Assembly: GCF_000817735.3 (NCBI RefSeq)
Contig: NZ_JTJC03000001.1
Coordinates: 381,710-445,709 of the forward strand
From: Scytonema millei VB511283
GTDB taxonomy: Bacteria; Cyanobacteriota; Cyanobacteriia; Cyanobacteriales; Chroococcidiopsidaceae
Reading direction: 5' to 3'
DNA: 64,000 nt
The notes under the pieces: generated by a model
Databases searched by the model: none
What the model was told of the DNA's origin: nothing
The model's input: the letters and a program-made list of their open reading frames with translations, nothing else
Translations under genes and position numbers: made by a program
In this document: positions 7,482 through 15,255 of the stretch, piece after piece
How positions within the stretch are numbered: the first letter of the stretch is position 1
How the letters are laid out: each line of letters opens with the position of its first letter

Positions 7482-8204
7482 ATGGTTATCTCGTCCGACA
7501 ATTTGCTCTTTTCTACTCACTCAAAACCAGGTACGCAAGCAGAATATTCCTTAAAGAAGAAGTATCCCCAAAAGCACGACCATTACAGCTTTGATGACTA
7601 CTTCCAATTTCAACCGAACACGGGCATTGTCACCGATTGGCACGACCAGCGCCATCTATTTGCCACAGAAGACTTCATTGTAGGATTAATTGAGGGATTG
7701 GAAGAAGAAGTCGGTAGCGCTTCTACAGTCTTGATGTACAACATTGGTTTCGAGTGGGGAACCAGGGATGCCAAATTCTTTCAACAGTGGTTTGAGCGGG
7801 AATATGGCAAGAACGTCAAAGAAGTCAATTCCCTGTATATGCTAGAAGCATGGTGGTGGCCCTTCACCGCTCAAGGCTGGGGCAACTGGGAAGTCGATAT
7901 GAGCGACCATAAAAACGGGTTCATGTTCGTCAACATCTTCGATTCTGCCGTAGCTAGAACGTTGGGCGATGTTGGTAAACCAGTTTGTCATATCTATGCG
8001 GGATTATTCGCTGGATTCTTCAGCGATCTTGTTAAAAAAACCTTGAGTTGCATTGAAATTCAGTGCTACTCAATGGGAGAAACATACTGTAAATTCCTCT
8101 TGGGTACAAAAGACCGAATTGATGCTGCTGCCTTCTGGCACAACGAGGGTGCTACAGCTCGCGATATTGAAAAGCGGCTGCGTCATGGAGAACGGTTAGG
8201 ATGA
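7482..8204 (+). CDS. V4R-domain protein, Slr0144-like (Pap operon gene 1)
   Basis: The 240-residue protein carries a V4R (4-vinyl reductase-like) small-molecule-binding domain in its C-terminal two thirds: VGLIEGLEEEVG, YNIGFEWG, GKPVCHIYAGLFAGFFSDL, and the Cys-rich CIEIQCYSMGETYCKFLLG. BchJ-type V4R proteins are linked to tetrapyrrole handling. In Synechocystis, slr0144 opens the slr0144-slr0152 operon, which was reported to aid photosystem II assembly. It overlaps the next gene by ATGA and is clearly cotranscribed. Orthology is inferred from domain plus gene order. Confidence 0.85.
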   Translation: MVISSDNLLFSTHSKPGTQAEYSLKKKYPQKHDHYSFDDYFQFQPNTGIVTDWHDQRHLFATEDFIVGLIEGLEEEVGSASTVLMYNIGFEWGTRDAKFFQQWFEREYGKNVKEVNSLYMLEAWWWPFTAQGWGNWEVDMSDHKNGFMFVNIFDSAVARTLGDVGKPVCHIYAGLFAGFFSDLVKKTLSCIEIQCYSMGETYCKFLLGTKDRIDAAAFWHNEGATARDIEKRLRHGERLG

Positions 8205-8722
8205 GGAATCGAAATGTTTTGCTGTGCCAATCGGTACAGCAATTTTTGCACTCTTGTAACTGGGACGGACAAGAACTTGAGGATGCCGATTACCCGCAAC
8301 ATCAACTCAGCGAGGAATTTCTCTCTTCTTGGGAATGCCTGACAGTTCAACAATTCTTGCGGCTTTGTGGATGGGAAGGAGAACAACAGCCAGTCAAGAA
8401 CGATTCGCCGATTCCAACGCCACTACAACATCAATCGCCGCAACAGCATTTTACTCCCATCGCCAATCCTCACGCAGCTTGGTTGCGGCTTTCAGTCAAA
8501 AAATTCTTCAGCCATTGCAATTGGCAAGGGCGACCAGTTGAGGATGTTAACTGGGGACAATTAGACCCCTATGCTCGGATGAAACAACGAGTTAAAGATT
8601 GTTTTGGGTATCTTCCTTGGGAAGGGAATCCAGAAATTGGAACTCTGCCTAGATCGGCAACTAAGCTACCTCCATCTTTAACTCCCGAACCGACCTTCTC
8701 AGACTTATCAGATCTATTCTAA
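8201..8722 (+). CDS. Pap operon protein with four Trp-motif repeats (Slr0145 position)
   Basis: The 173-residue product has no catalytic motif I know. Four copies of a 13-residue motif are visible: SVQQFLHSCNWDG (11-23), TVQQFLRLCGWEG (48-60), SVKKFFSHCNWQG (98-110) and a weaker RVKDCFGYLPWEG (130-142). Each looks like a short amphipathic helix ending in Cys-x-Trp-x-Gly. Linkers are Pro/Gln-rich. This suggests a multivalent docking or scaffold protein. It starts inside the stop codon of the V4R gene and ends 12 bases before the next gene. Its position corresponds to slr0145 in Synechocystis. Confidence 0.8.
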   Translation: MRNRNVLLCQSVQQFLHSCNWDGQELEDADYPQHQLSEEFLSSWECLTVQQFLRLCGWEGEQQPVKNDSPIPTPLQHQSPQQHFTPIANPHAAWLRLSVKKFFSHCNWQGRPVEDVNWGQLDPYARMKQRVKDCFGYLPWEGNPEIGTLPRSATKLPPSLTPEPTFSDLSDLF

Positions 8723-8734
8723 AGCTGCAAATTT

Positions 8735-9220
8735 ATGTACCCAGAAATCAGAGCCATACTTGATGATGCTGAAGAACGCTATCTTCGGCTAGAAGAAATT
8801 GTTGCTTTAAAGCATCATGTTTCCTCCCTTGCCCAACGCTTGCAAGTTTATGAATTGCTACGGGATAACGAAATTGCTATTTTTCAGCCGATCGCTGACC
8901 AACTGCTTGTAACTTTTCCCCAACACAAACAAGAAACCATCGAACGCGCCTTAAAAAATTGGCTGGGAACGCTACGTTACTGCGCGATGGCAATGTTGTT
9001 GAATAATCCCATGTTTCTCCAACATCGATTGCTGGAATGGCTGACGGACATCATTCAAGTTCACCAGACACAAGGCATTGATACAACTCTTTATCAGTTC
9101 CTCATAACTCGCTTGCCAGAAATTCTGGCTGAGGAACAAATGGCTTTGCTGCAACCGTTCCTAGCTCAAGTGGAACAAGCTGTCATGGGAACTTGTAGTG
9201 CAGCCACAGTGCCAGCATAA
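8735..9220 (+). CDS. Phycobiliprotein-like (globin-fold) protein without bilin cysteine (Slr0146 position)
   Basis: A 161-residue, almost entirely helical protein of normal phycobiliprotein length. The opening AILDDAEERYLRLEEIVALK resembles the first helices of allophycocyanin-type chains (ADAEARYLSPGEL). The segment ALKNWLGTLRYCAMAMLLNNP aligns with the chromophore helix, where phycobiliproteins have Cys-x-Arg-Asp. Here the Cys and Asp are replaced, so covalent bilin binding at that site is not expected. The homology is inferred from pattern and needs a profile search. The gene is the third of the Pap-type operon. Confidence 0.7.
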   Translation: MYPEIRAILDDAEERYLRLEEIVALKHHVSSLAQRLQVYELLRDNEIAIFQPIADQLLVTFPQHKQETIERALKNWLGTLRYCAMAMLLNNPMFLQHRLLEWLTDIIQVHQTQGIDTTLYQFLITRLPEILAEEQMALLQPFLAQVEQAVMGTCSAATVPA

Positions 9221-9275
9221 GCACCACTCGCCAGCATAACTCAATATTAAACAAGCAGAAGCAACAGACGAAATC

Positions 9276-9944
9276 ATGATTACTGTCGCCGATTTAATCA
9301 AAGACGAACGCTTACCAGGAAATTATTTTGCCTTTGATGCCTACATTCAGGGTGATTTTGAATCAGGTTTACTGGAAAATCGCCACGGCGATCGCCTCAT
9401 AGCAATTCCAGATACGCTCATTCAATCGATTTATGCCGCGCTTAACCAAGAAACAGGTCAAGCTTCCGGTGTAGTGCTTGCCAATTGCGGACGCTGGTGG
9501 GGCAAAAATTTCTACGCTCGGTTTGTCGAACAAGTTAGCAAGTACTACTCCAAGCCGATCAACGAAATGGAGATGGTTGAGTTTACCCAGTGTCTCAGAC
9601 AGTGTTGGAAAGCTCATGGCTGGGGAACTTTTGAATTAGATTTGAGCTACTACCAACAAGGATTTTTGGTGGTGAAAACTCAGAATTCTCCCTACGCCAA
9701 GCAAGCACCTCAGAGCAAACGACCAGTGTGTCACTTTGAAGCAGGCATTCTCCGCGCTTTCTTCAGCCAACTGACAGGTCGAGAACTCCACTGTCTGCAA
9801 ACAACCTGCGAATCGTTGGGAGCTGAGTACAATCACTTTGTTCTAGGTTTAGCACAACGAATCAAACCTGCTGAGGCTTGGTTAGAAGAACAGCAAGAGC
9901 ATGAAATTATCATGCACCGACTTTGCAACAGTTCTAACCAATAA
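9276..9944 (+). CDS. V4R-domain protein, Slr0147-like (Pap operon gene 4)
   Basis: The 222-residue product is a paralogue of the first gene of this operon. Shared features are the VLANCGRWWGKNFYARF segment, the WKAHGWGTFELDLSYYQQGF stretch and the V4R end KRPVCHFEAGILRAFFSQL...CLQTTCESLGAEYNHFVLG. Synechocystis slr0147 holds the same position. It probably binds a hydrophobic ligand, perhaps a tetrapyrrole (inference from the V4R family). It follows the previous gene by 55 bases and precedes the ferredoxin by 129 bases. Confidence 0.85.
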   Translation: MITVADLIKDERLPGNYFAFDAYIQGDFESGLLENRHGDRLIAIPDTLIQSIYAALNQETGQASGVVLANCGRWWGKNFYARFVEQVSKYYSKPINEMEMVEFTQCLRQCWKAHGWGTFELDLSYYQQGFLVVKTQNSPYAKQAPQSKRPVCHFEAGILRAFFSQLTGRELHCLQTTCESLGAEYNHFVLGLAQRIKPAEAWLEEQQEHEIIMHRLCNSSNQ

Positions 9945-9989
9945 AGACACATCTAAATTGCATCAGAGCAATTGTCAGAAGTATTTAGA

Positions 9990-10036
9990 TGTCAATGCCT
10001 CATTTTTGACTTTTGACTTTTAACTTTTGACTTTCT
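9990..10036. repeat. TTTTGACTTTTGACTT tandem repeat
   Basis: Tandem TTTTGAC-type heptamers in the spacer between the second V4R gene and the ferredoxin gene. The same family forms the C-terminal codons of the HlyD gene at 34151-34190. Confidence 0.75.
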
Positions 10037-10073
10037 CAACGGTTAATTATTTACAATCGATAGACCGAAAAAC

Positions 10074-10556
10074 ATGGCAAAGACTGTCAGACTAGAACCA
10101 ATCGGTGAAGAAACCTCCATTCAAACGAATGGCAACATCCTATCTGTTCTATTAAAAAACGAACTGAATGTGTTGCATGAGTGTGGCGGTCGAGGGATGT
10201 GCGCTACCTGCCATGTTTACATCAAAAGTGGCATGGAAGGCTTATCTTCACCCAGCCGACGCGAACGGCGTACCATTGAAGTGATTACTTCTGCTAACAA
10301 TAATTCTCGCCTCGCTTGTCAAGCTTTAGTGATTGGTGAAGGTGTAGTCGTTGAATTACCTTCTGGTACGTATGTCAGTGCAATTGATGATATTGAGTCT
10401 CTCATCGGCACGCGGGCAGAACAAAATATCCTTCACCCTCTAGACGGTAGAATTCTCGTAGAAGCTGGTAAATTAGTCACTCGTTCGATGATTACTCAAC
10501 TTCAAGATACTCGTACTGAGGTTGCTGAGTATCTGAATCATGCCAGCGATACCTAA
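10074..10556 (+). CDS. [2Fe-2S] ferredoxin of the Pap operon (Slr0148-like)
   Basis: The product has 160 residues. The cluster-binding cysteines are in ECGGRGMCATCHVY and the later RLACQALV, an adrenodoxin/plant-type spacing. A C-terminal extension of about 60 residues follows (SAIDDIESLIGTRAEQNILHPLDGRILVEAGKLVTRSM), as in the Slr0148/Slr0150 pair of Synechocystis. It likely passes electrons within the photosystem II assembly module; the partner is unknown. Only this one ferredoxin is in the operon here, whereas Synechocystis has two. Confidence 0.87.
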   Translation: MAKTVRLEPIGEETSIQTNGNILSVLLKNELNVLHECGGRGMCATCHVYIKSGMEGLSSPSRRERRTIEVITSANNNSRLACQALVIGEGVVVELPSGTYVSAIDDIESLIGTRAEQNILHPLDGRILVEAGKLVTRSMITQLQDTRTEVAEYLNHASDT

Positions 10557-10689
10557 GCGCCATACCATTTTAGATTTTAGATTTTGGATTGTAGAAATAT
10601 TGCAGCTCGGTAATTTCAGCAATTCATACATAGCAAACCTAAAACTGAATGGTGTTATCACTAATTATTGCCCAGGAGTAGAAAAGTTT

Positions 10690-11163
10690 ATGTTGAGTCA
10701 GTTAGCCCGCTTGACCGTAGAAGCGGACGGTCGCTACGCTACTTCAGAAGAACTCCAGTTTCTCAGAGATTACATTGAGTCTCTTGATTCTCGCGTCAGT
10801 ACATATCAAAAAATTCAAGCTGCTGAGGCAGAAGTTCTCAGTCAGTTAGAGGCAAAGTGGGCTGCTAACGAGAATTTGTTTGGGCAAGGTAATAATAAGC
10901 TCAATGTTTCAACCTGCCAACGCGATCTGAAAAATATGATACGTTACACAGCCACAACTGTATTGAGTAGCGACCTCGATCGCTTGCGAGAAAGTTGTTT
11001 GCTTTGGTATCAAACTATCGTTCGTGCTTATAAATACGGACATATTGCTAACATCACTTATCCATTACTAAACGAGTTGATGAAACAGTTTCTATCTGCT
11101 GAAGAAGCAGCGCTTGCATCTCCAGTTTTAGGACTCAATCAAGTGATTTTGGGTAAAACATAA
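10690..11163 (+). CDS. Phycobiliprotein-like protein retaining the bilin cysteine (Slr0149 position)
   Basis: I start at the ATG at 10690, preceded by CCAGGAGTAG, giving 157 residues, the usual phycobiliprotein length. VEADGRYATSEELQFLRDYIES matches the first helices of allophycocyanin alpha. STCQRDLKNMIRYTATTVLSSD matches the chromophore helix, with Cys76-x-Arg-Asp in the place of the conserved bilin Cys-x-Arg-Asp. LRESCLLWYQTIVRAYKYG matches the following helix. This suggests a true globin-fold relative that might attach a bilin or use the fold for docking on antenna proteins. The assignment is inference from pattern. An upstream in-frame extension to 10540 reads through a repeat and is unlikely to be translated. 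Confidence 0.78.
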   Translation: MLSQLARLTVEADGRYATSEELQFLRDYIESLDSRVSTYQKIQAAEAEVLSQLEAKWAANENLFGQGNNKLNVSTCQRDLKNMIRYTATTVLSSDLDRLRESCLLWYQTIVRAYKYGHIANITYPLLNELMKQFLSAEEAALASPVLGLNQVILGKT

Positions 11164-11240
11164 CTGGTAGTTGGCAGTTGATAGTTACTAATGGCTAATT
11201 GTTCGTTGCTATTAGCTATTAGCCATTAACCATTACTCAT
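11164..11240. repeat. Intra-operon repeat with 10-bp inverted repeat
   Basis: GTTGGCAGTTGATAG-type repeats, then AATGGCTAAT (11190-11199) with ATTAGCCATT (11218-11227). It lies between two Pap operon genes and could form a partial terminator or processing site. Confidence 0.55.
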
Positions 11241-11277
11241 TACCATCTAATTAATTGAAAATTCACAGTAAGTTACT

Positions 11278-12264
11278 ATGCAAGATAATTTCACAGCACC
11301 AGCAAATAAATATCCTTGGTTAGAAAAGGTAGAAATCGCATCGGTAGTTGGTTCGATTGGCGGTGCGATCGCTTCTTTGATGCTAAATCAGGCAGCAGTT
11401 GCTGCAATTCCGCTCTCTGTCACTGTCGCACTCAATTTAACCAATCGGCGGATACTGTTAGATCATTTAAAACAACACAATCTAGCCACGATCGCTCAAG
11501 TACTACAAGAGCAGGTAAAAACTCAATCTAATCTGGAAAGACTGAGTGAAGAATTGGGAACATTTGAGCAACAAACAGAGAAAAAGCATGGTGAAGCTCA
11601 AGCTGGAATTAAGTTGTTAGACGAACATCTTCAGCTAACAAATAATAACTTGCAACAAACACGAGAAAACAGCGATCGCAGTCTTGCTCAACTCCAAGAG
11701 CAAGATGCAAACATTCAAAATCAGTTACAAACACAACTAGAAATGCTCAACCAGCAGCTAGAGCAGCTCCAGCAACAAACTAATATGCTGGTACAGGAGC
11801 AAAACAGCCGTTTGATGAACGAACAAGCTAAGATTGCCAGAACTGTAGATGCTTTGCGCGATATCGAGACTTGTACTCAAAGCTTGCGAATCAATCCAAT
11901 TTCTGCCAATGCTTTCTTCAATCGTGGTTTGAGTTACCAACGCTTGGGCGATCGTGAAGCAGCAGTTGGTGATTTCACAGAAGCAATTCGAGTTAATCCT
12001 CAGTATGCAGAAGCTTTTCAAAGTCGCGGTCTTGCCCATGCCGATCTTGGCGATAAAAAAGCGGCAGTACGGGATTTACGCGAAGCCGCCAGACTATTCT
12101 TTGAGAGCGGTGAGATTGATAAATATCAAATTGCTCGCGACCTCGGTAAGAAGTTTCACGATTTAGATTCGCCTAGTGAAGCAGAAGCCCTCACAGAGGT
12201 GGCTTACGAAAGCTCAATGGCAGAATCGTTTGAAGACATTGCCTTAGAGTCTTTGTTCTCTTAA
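11278..12264 (+). CDS. Membrane-anchored coiled-coil/TPR protein, Slr0151-like
   Basis: The protein has 328 residues. An N-terminal hydrophobic stretch (VGSIGGAIASLMLNQAAVAAIPLSVTV, about 20-48) can anchor it in a membrane. Residues 75-190 are a Gln/Glu-rich coiled coil (LEQLQQQTNMLVQEQNS). Two TPR units follow (SANAFFNRGLSYQRLGDREA, YAEAFQSRGLAHADLGDKKA), then an acidic tail. Synechocystis Slr0151 is a TPR protein reported to act in photosystem II repair and thylakoid organisation. Position in the operon matches. Orthology is inferred from order and architecture. Confidence 0.85.
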   Translation: MQDNFTAPANKYPWLEKVEIASVVGSIGGAIASLMLNQAAVAAIPLSVTVALNLTNRRILLDHLKQHNLATIAQVLQEQVKTQSNLERLSEELGTFEQQTEKKHGEAQAGIKLLDEHLQLTNNNLQQTRENSDRSLAQLQEQDANIQNQLQTQLEMLNQQLEQLQQQTNMLVQEQNSRLMNEQAKIARTVDALRDIETCTQSLRINPISANAFFNRGLSYQRLGDREAAVGDFTEAIRVNPQYAEAFQSRGLAHADLGDKKAAVRDLREAARLFFESGEIDKYQIARDLGKKFHDLDSPSEAEALTEVAYESSMAESFEDIALESLFS

Positions 12265-12356
12265 TTTAGGTCACTTGAGAGGCGATCGCACGGTAACGAA
12301 ATCCGGTATCGTTGCGATCGCCGCTAGCCATTAAGATATTTTTCACCCTAAAAATC

Positions 12357-13235
12357 ATGAGTGAAACTTTACCAACTTCCTCCAAGTATCATGTTTTAAA
12401 ACTAGTTGGACAAGGACAATTTGGACGAGTTTACTGTGCCATTGATAAAAAAAATGGTAAGACTGTAGCACTTAAAGAACTCGATCAACAACGTTTTCCC
12501 ACGAAAAAGTTTCTACGAGAATTACACTTTTTATCTAGCTTACAGCATCCTAATATTATTTCTTTTCAAGGTATAGAGCATATAAAAAATGCAAGATTCC
12601 TAGTTATGGATTATTGCGAAGCTGGAACTTTGCGGAATTTCATGCAAAGCGATGACTTTAATCTCATTCACGGTTTGAAATTTATTACAGATATTCTTGC
12701 TGGACTAGAACACGCACACACTCGTGGCGTTGTTCACTGCGATATTAAGCCAGAAAATATTTTAATCAGTATAGGTTCTACTAGCTACTTAGCTCGGATT
12801 TCTGATTTTGGTTTAGCAAGAGTTTGTCAAGAAATTTCTACAGATAAAATTATTTGTACTGGTTCTCCTGCATATATGGCTCCAGAAAGATTTTACGGTA
12901 AATCTTCTCCAGCTTCAGATCTTTATGCCGTTGGAGTCATGCTGTACGAGTTGGTTTTGGGATTTCGTCCTTTTTCAGGAATGCCAGGAGAATTAATGAC
13001 AGCCCACATGAATCAGGCTGTGGAAATTCCTAGCGCTGTTCCGCTCTTACTACGTTCGACAATCTCCACTGCCATGCAAAAATTCCCTAACAAGCGTTTT
13101 CCGTCAGCATCTGAGATGAAGAAGTCAGTTCAATTAGCAATAGAAGTAGAAAAAGTAACGTATGGTAATATTCCCCCTCTAAATCTACCTTCTAATATTC
13201 CTTCATTTTCTTATTTAAATAGTACGCAAGCTTAG
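12357..13235 (+). CDS. spkG: Ser/Thr protein kinase, SpkG-like (Slr0152 position)
   Basis: From the ATG at 12357 the protein has 292 residues, essentially a bare kinase domain. Visible motifs are the P-loop GQGQFGRVY, the lysine in TVALKEL, the catalytic loop VVHCDIKPENIL, SDFGLAR and the APE motif in AYMAPERF. The catalytic loop is HCD rather than HRD, so control by activation-loop phosphorylation may differ. No transmembrane or sensor domain is present, unlike many bacterial kinases. In Synechocystis, slr0152 (spkG) ends the same operon. The target is unknown; the neighbouring TPR protein is a candidate. Confidence 0.85.
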   Translation: MSETLPTSSKYHVLKLVGQGQFGRVYCAIDKKNGKTVALKELDQQRFPTKKFLRELHFLSSLQHPNIISFQGIEHIKNARFLVMDYCEAGTLRNFMQSDDFNLIHGLKFITDILAGLEHAHTRGVVHCDIKPENILISIGSTSYLARISDFGLARVCQEISTDKIICTGSPAYMAPERFYGKSSPASDLYAVGVMLYELVLGFRPFSGMPGELMTAHMNQAVEIPSAVPLLLRSTISTAMQKFPNKRFPSASEMKKSVQLAIEVEKVTYGNIPPLNLPSNIPSFSYLNSTQA

Positions 13236-13335
13236 CAAGCTAGTAAATTATCCAACTGCGATCGCTATATTTTCTATTTAAGAGTTTACTTATCTTTTTT
13301 GCAGCGTTACACAACCTTTACTATCAATTAATATC

Positions 13336-14058
13336 ATGAGCTACTTAGTCAAGCCTGGGTTTTCAACTTGCTATTATATTCGGAAACTCCTACTTCAAAA
13401 TGAAGATGAATTAAAAGCAATCTTGAGTCAAAAAACTGGTTTTTGCTTCAATACGCAAGAAACTTTAGAAAAGCTTCTAAGAGGAATTTATCTAGAAGAA
13501 ACTATCGAGCAACTTTTACAAACTCTTTATGCCGATACCACTGAAATTTCTACTAAAGTTGAAAAACTAGAAGTTTTAGTAGCCAATCATCAAAGAATTT
13601 CTGTAGAAAGTCCCCATAACTATCAAGGATTAGGCGATATTAAACGCCAGATTTTATGGATTTTGGGTTTTAAGCGAGTAGCTGTCAAGATTGAAGATAT
13701 AGTTCAAGCTCTGATTCAACTAAATGAATATAGTATCAATTACATAGGACGCACGTTGACTGTCAACACGTGGAAATCAACTCGTCCTGATTTTGAATGG
13801 CTCAATTTATTTGAGTTCGACCGTTTTGGCAAAATCACCTTTGCCGGACAAGGAAAGGATGTAGCCAATATCGAACAACTCAATTGGATACAAGAATGGA
13901 TTGTTGGTTACGTCTGTCAAGTCGCTCAGTTCATCCGCGACTTTACAACTACAATTGAATATAAAAAAATTGGTGAATTACCCGAAGGAGTCTTGATTAC
14001 TCAAGTTACTTCTTACTCTCACTGGGTTGCTGCAAAACCGCGGTCGGCGCAAGTTTGA
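13336..14058 (+). CDS. Conserved hypothetical at the end of the Pap-type operon
   Basis: A 240-residue protein that I do not recognise. It is soluble, mostly helical in its first half (ELKAILSQKTGFCFNTQETLEKLLRGIYLEETIEQLLQ) and richer in aromatic strands later (TWKSTRPDFEWLNLFEFDRFGKITFAG). The phrase LNLFEFDRFGKITF is reminiscent of small effector-associated or ligand-binding modules, but this is not firm. It follows the kinase by 100 bases on the same strand, so it may be cotranscribed and be a kinase substrate or regulator (inference). It is not part of the nine-gene Synechocystis cluster as I recall it. Confidence 0.6.
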   Translation: MSYLVKPGFSTCYYIRKLLLQNEDELKAILSQKTGFCFNTQETLEKLLRGIYLEETIEQLLQTLYADTTEISTKVEKLEVLVANHQRISVESPHNYQGLGDIKRQILWILGFKRVAVKIEDIVQALIQLNEYSINYIGRTLTVNTWKSTRPDFEWLNLFEFDRFGKITFAGQGKDVANIEQLNWIQEWIVGYVCQVAQFIRDFTTTIEYKKIGELPEGVLITQVTSYSHWVAAKPRSAQV

Positions 14059-14092
14059 CAGCGATCGGTTATCAGTTATCAGCTGCCATCGA

Positions 14093-14641
14093 CTAAGAAG
14101 CAAGTAAGAATGGTTTGGCTAGGACAAAACTAGCGATAGATTTAGCGTCTACTGATTGCCCGGCGAGAATGGCTTGTTCTAGTTCCTGGGGTGACATGAA
14201 GACAATTTCTAGATCTTCATCTGCATCTTGACTGGGAGGTACATCTAAGGGAACTAAATCTTGCGCTAAAAAACTATAAATAATTTCATCAGAATAACCA
14301 GGGGCGAGAAAAAACTGTCCTAGATTTTGCCATTTCTGAGCGCGATAACCTGTCTCTTCCTCAATTTCTCTTTGAATTGTTTCAAAAGGTGTTTCATTAG
14401 GCTCTACAGTCCCAGCCGGGAATTCTAAAATTCTGCCTTGTACGGCAAAGCGATATTGCCGCAATAGAATTAATTTACCTTCTGGAGTCACAGGGACAGC
14501 TAAAGCGCCTCCAGGATGGCGGACGCATTCCCAATCGCCTTCAACTTGGTTGGGTAAACGATAGCGATTGACTTCAAAGCTAAATTTACGCCCTTGGTAA
14601 AACAGGCGATGTTTGAGCAACTGTGGAGGTTCTTGCATCAT
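14093..14641 (-). CDS. NUDIX hydrolase, ADP-ribose pyrophosphatase type
   Basis: A 182-residue protein with an intact Nudix box beginning GTVEPNETPFETIQREIEEE and ending in TGY. The preceding ILLRQYRFAVQGRILEFPAG is typical of ADP-ribose diphosphatases, which split ADP-ribose to AMP and ribose-5-P. It runs convergent to the Pap-type operon with only about 35 bases between stops. It lies downstream of folK on the same strand across a repeat-filled spacer. Confidence 0.88.
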   Translation of the reverse strand: MMQEPPQLLKHRLFYQGRKFSFEVNRYRLPNQVEGDWECVRHPGGALAVPVTPEGKLILLRQYRFAVQGRILEFPAGTVEPNETPFETIQREIEEETGYRAQKWQNLGQFFLAPGYSDEIIYSFLAQDLVPLDVPPSQDADEDLEIVFMSPQELEQAILAGQSVDAKSIASFVLAKPFLLAS

Positions 14642-14642
14642 A

Positions 14643-14728
14643 TGAGGGAGTAGGGAGTGGCTGGTGGCTGGTGACTGGACTCTTTTCTAGTCACTAGTCA
14701 CGAATAACTAGTCACTGATAACTGACTC
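14643..14728. repeat. Repeat-filled spacer between folK and the NUDIX gene
   Basis: GGCTGGTGGCTGGTGACTGG, TAGTCACTAGTCACG and similar short direct repeats. The right part overlaps the folK stop. No gene. Confidence 0.6.
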
Positions 14729-15230
14729 CAGTACAGTCTACAGCTTGGAGTAGCGTGGCGATCGCTTTACCGGATACAGGATCGATCCAATTTGGGGCAA
14801 TTTCTGCTAGTGGAACGAGAACAAAGGCGCGTTCTCTCATGCGGGGATGAGGAAGGGTAAGGCTAGGAGTGTCGAGAATGAGATCGTCGTACAACAACAA
14901 GTCAATGTCAAGCGTTCTCGCCCCCCAGCGTTCTTGGCGCACGCGCCCGAATTTTGCTTCGGTTATCAGTAGAATATCTAACAATGCCTGCGGTGACAGT
15001 TGAACTTGAAGCACTGCACAACCATTAATATAATCTGGCTGTGGTGGTCCTACTGCTTTTGTGCGATACCAGCTAGACTTTGACACAATTGCAATCTCAG
15101 GTAAATCTGACAAAGTTGCTAAAGCAGCCTCTACAATAGCCAAAGAATCACCAAGATTACTTCCCAGGGCGATCGCGCAATTAGTAATTGGTAGTTGGTA
15201 GTTGGTAGTTGGTAGTTGGTAGTTGGTCAC
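14712..15230 (-). CDS. folK: FolK, 2-amino-4-hydroxy-6-hydroxymethyldihydropteridine diphosphokinase
   Basis: HPPK transfers pyrophosphate from ATP to the pterin in folate synthesis. The core is complete: CAIALGSNLGDSLAIVEAALATL near the start, then the KFGRVRQERWGARTLDIDLLLYDD signature and LPHPRMRERAFVLVPLAEIAP. The only start codon in frame is a GTG at 15228-15230, lying inside a tandem TAGTTGG repeat. Residues 3-15 (NYQLPTTNYQLPI) are therefore repeat-encoded. An alternative is a rare ATT start right before the conserved core. Confidence 0.92.
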   Translation of the reverse strand: MTNYQLPTTNYQLPITNCAIALGSNLGDSLAIVEAALATLSDLPEIAIVSKSSWYRTKAVGPPQPDYINGCAVLQVQLSPQALLDILLITEAKFGRVRQERWGARTLDIDLLLYDDLILDTPSLTLPHPRMRERAFVLVPLAEIAPNWIDPVSGKAIATLLQAVDCTGVSYQ

Positions 15231-15255
15231 TGATAACTGACAACTGATAACTGTT
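15186..15255. repeat. TAGTTGG tandem repeats forming the folK 5' end
   Basis: About six TAGTTGG heptamers followed by TGATAACTGACAACTGATAACTG. The first part is read as the folK N-terminus. Confidence 0.85.

Noticed and set aside
10540-10689. N-terminal extension of the second phycobiliprotein-like gene
   Set aside because: It overlaps the ferredoxin end and reads through TTTTAGATTTTAG repeats; the ATG at 10690 has a ribosome site and gives the family length.
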